Shown here: positions 33,043 to 34,695 of the stretch, in pieces
Numbering within the stretch: position 1 is the stretch's first letter
Layout: each line of letters starts with the position of its first letter
NCBI GenBank assembly: GCA_900155495.1
Contig: FTLJ01000064.1
Location: forward strand, 1-34,695
Direction of reading: 5' to 3'
Length of the DNA stretch: 34,695 bases
Source of the DNA: Porogramme epimiltina
Taxonomy: Eukaryota; Basidiomycota; Agaricomycetes; Polyporales; Polyporaceae
Program-made: the position numbers and the translations under genes
Notes under the pieces: model-generated
Database searches by the model: none
Told to the model about the DNA's origin: nothing
What the model saw: the letters and a program-made list of their open reading frames with translations, nothing else

Positions 33043-34547
33043 TCACGAGCTCGCCGCCGCGACGGGCTCCTTCTCCTTCTTCTCCTCCGCCTCGGCCTCG
33101 GCGGCGACGCGCGCCTCCTCGCGCTCGCGCCTGCGGCGGCCCGCCGCGCTCTCCTTGCCGAGGAGCTTCGTGCGGCCCTCGGCGAACTTGAGGTAGACGA
33201 GCGTCGCGACGACGGCGAGCCAGTAGAAGACGTACGAGAGCACGGAGCCGACCGTCGCCGAGTTCGTCCACCCGAAGATGGCGCCGAAGATCGTCCAGCC
33301 GTCCGAGTCGAAGTTGTTCTCCGGGTTGCAGCAGTCGAGGTGCCACACGGAGCCGCGCACGTCGTACGAGCCGGGGCCGTCGCCGCCTGCGTCGTCGACG
33401 TCTGCGCCGAGCCTGTGGGGGAGCGTGTAAGGGCGTGTAGCGCAGAGGAGGAGAATGGGGGCACATACAGGTGGTTGAAGGCGTTCTCCTGGAAGGCCCA
33501 GACGGACTTGGAGAAGAGACCGGCGCCAATGAGGAGGAGGAAGTTGGTCATGACGACCATGAAGATGGTGAGCGCTGTGGATGCGGCAGTGAGCTCCTGC
33601 ACTGACAGAAATTAAGAAGCGAGGCTTACTGGTCCGGCTGGCGAAGGCATAGATGAGGTATCCGACGACGAGACCGCAAATAAGACCAACGATGGCGGCA
33701 ATCGGAATCGAGGTCGCGGGCTGGCCGAGAGAAACACCGCCGACGAAGATGACGGCCTCCATACCTGCAGAAGATAAAATGCGTAAGGATTGAGCTGATA
33801 TGTTTGTGAAAGAACGTACCTTCACGGAGCACAGTAATCAAGGGGAGGATGAAGAGCACATACTTGCCCGTACGTGCCTCCCTGGAAGCTGTTGACGGCA
33901 GATATTAGGTGAGAACGAGTTATTCGTAGATTGAGTGCTGGCGCTTACCGTGGCCGGCAAATGCGCGCTGCAGCTTGACGCGCCATTTAGCCTTGGCGCG
34001 GTCCATCTTGAGCATGGTAACTCCCATGACGAAGATAATGAGCGACGCAATGAGCTCGAAAATACCTGGGACGTTCTGCATTAGAGACGGCAAAAATGTT
34101 TCGGCAGGCGGACTCACCCTCCCAGAGTTCCTCAGACTTGGCCCACAGGTTGCTGGCCTGGGTGAACCAGACGGCAATGAAGGCAGCACCGATAGCAAGG
34201 GCGAGGAAGAGACCGAGGAATGCGCCGGCGAAGATGTGGATCCGCATCTTGCGGAGGAGGAGCTTGGTGTTCGCCTGGGGAGCCTCGCCAGCGGCGAGCT
34301 CGGGCTGGGACGAGAGGGCACCCTCGTTGGAGTCGGAGCTGCTGCCCTCGGTGGCGGGGGCGGCGGGGCGCTCCTTGTCCTTTTCCTCGACCGCCGCGGG
34401 GGCGGGAGCTGCGCCCGGGATGAGGGACGGGTCCTGGTGGACGATCTGCTCGACGAGACCGAGGAGGACAGAGACAATGATGGCGGCCTCGAGGGTCTCA
34501 CGGAAGACGATGAAGAAGATGGGGACGGAGAAGACGTTGCGCGCCAT
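33043..34547 (-). CDS. FTR1: High-affinity iron permease, FTR1 family
   Basis: Plasma-membrane permease that takes Fe(III) directly from a partner multicopper ferroxidase (Fet3 type). Six exons from the minus strand, 34547-34118, 34065-33949, 33888-33820, 33764-33630, 33574-33469, 33412-33043, total 1227 nt (408 aa), usual length. Both iron-binding motifs are present: RETLE at 16-20 in the first helix and REGME at 204-208, the latter split by an intron inside its glycine codon. Membrane helices are visible around 6-30, 104-124, 145-163, 190-203, 207-230, 232-250, 255-275 and 335-355. A hydrophilic insert of about 55 residues, rich in Ala/Pro/Glu/Ser, sits between helices 1 and 2. The C-terminus is a charged Glu/Lys/Arg-rich tail. 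ATG at 34547 begins the conserved MARNVFSVPIFFIVF. Confidence 0.95.
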
Positions 34548-34695
34548 GGTGGGCTGCGTGTCCTATGCGCTCTCGGGGCGGGGCGGAGGGGAGGGGGCCG
34601 GGAGGGAGGGAGGGACGGCGCTCGGGCGGGGAGGCTAGAGTGTTAAGTAGCGATGGGAGGGAGCGCGTCGGGCGATCGGGGGAGGGCGCGGCGAT
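34548..34695. promoter_or_regulatory. FTR1 5' flank, cut by the window edge
   Basis: Only 148 nt of the FTR1 upstream region is inside the window. It is very G-rich on the plus strand, meaning pyrimidine-rich on the FTR1 strand, which fits a fungal 5' leader. No GATA-type (WGATAR) iron-repressor site is visible in this part. A divergent neighbour could start beyond the edge. Confidence 0.35.

Noticed and set aside
32451..33602. 383-residue minus-strand frame over the end of FTR1 and beyond
   Set aside because: It starts in a real FTR1 exon then reads through an intron in another frame into Arg/Ser-rich sequence. The FTR1 exon model explains the region.
1..34695. CRISPR arrays, riboswitches and bacterial operon signals
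   Set aside because: The genes have spliceosomal introns and the window is eukaryotic; no regularly spaced direct repeats of the CRISPR type exist.

Overview
The window is nuclear DNA of a basidiomycete fungus, most likely a wood-decay Agaricomycete. I infer this from the dense GT-AG introns of about 49-66 nt with CTAAY-type branch sites, the GC-rich exons, and the gene families present. Nine protein-coding genes could be spliced by eye into uninterrupted frames whose exon lengths sum to a multiple of three. Genus and species cannot be set from the sequence alone.

Layout: 76-3002 (-) BUR1/CDK9-type kinase. 3243-5792 (-) a Su(z)12-like protein with a zinc finger and a C-terminal VEFS-like box, a candidate PRC2 subunit. 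6279-7768 (+) sphingolipid (dihydroceramide) delta-4 desaturase. 8784-10095 and 12233-15468 (+) two paralogous single-pass membrane proteins of unknown function. 15670-16541 (-) Nudix hydrolase of the NUDT1/MTH1 type. 16942-18412 (-) D-amino-acid oxidase. 19136-21278 (+) Ysc84/Lsb3-like protein with an SYLF domain and an SH3 domain, containing a 6-nt microexon. 24222-27543 (+) SREBP-like bHLH membrane transcription factor. 28319-28811 (+) a decayed PD-(D/E)XK-like gene. 33043-34547 (-) FTR1-type iron permease. The rest is intergenic; the largest ORF-poor stretches are 10.1-12.2, 21.3-24.2 and 28.8-33.0 kb.

The most unusual object is at about 13222-15125. The second membrane-protein paralog has its last coding exon about 2 kb downstream of the previous one. 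The 1975-nt intron between them contains a roughly 1.9 kb insertion. It is bounded by 12-of-13-matching terminal inverted repeats, has TAAG-rich subterminal arrays in inverted orientation at its two ends, and carries a decayed, intron-bearing fragment of an unrelated gene on the minus strand. Removing it leaves an ordinary 71-nt intron at the position of the 66-nt intron in the first paralog. I read it as a non-autonomous DNA transposon that captured a gene fragment.

The genes do not form one pathway. Several are linked to membrane lipids, oxygen or iron (desaturase, SREBP, FTR1), which may be coincidence. BUR1 and the Su(z)12-like gene are head-to-tail neighbours and both belong to chromatin or transcription control. 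FTR1 starts only about 150 nt from the window edge; fungal FTR1 genes often pair with a ferroxidase gene, which could lie just outside.
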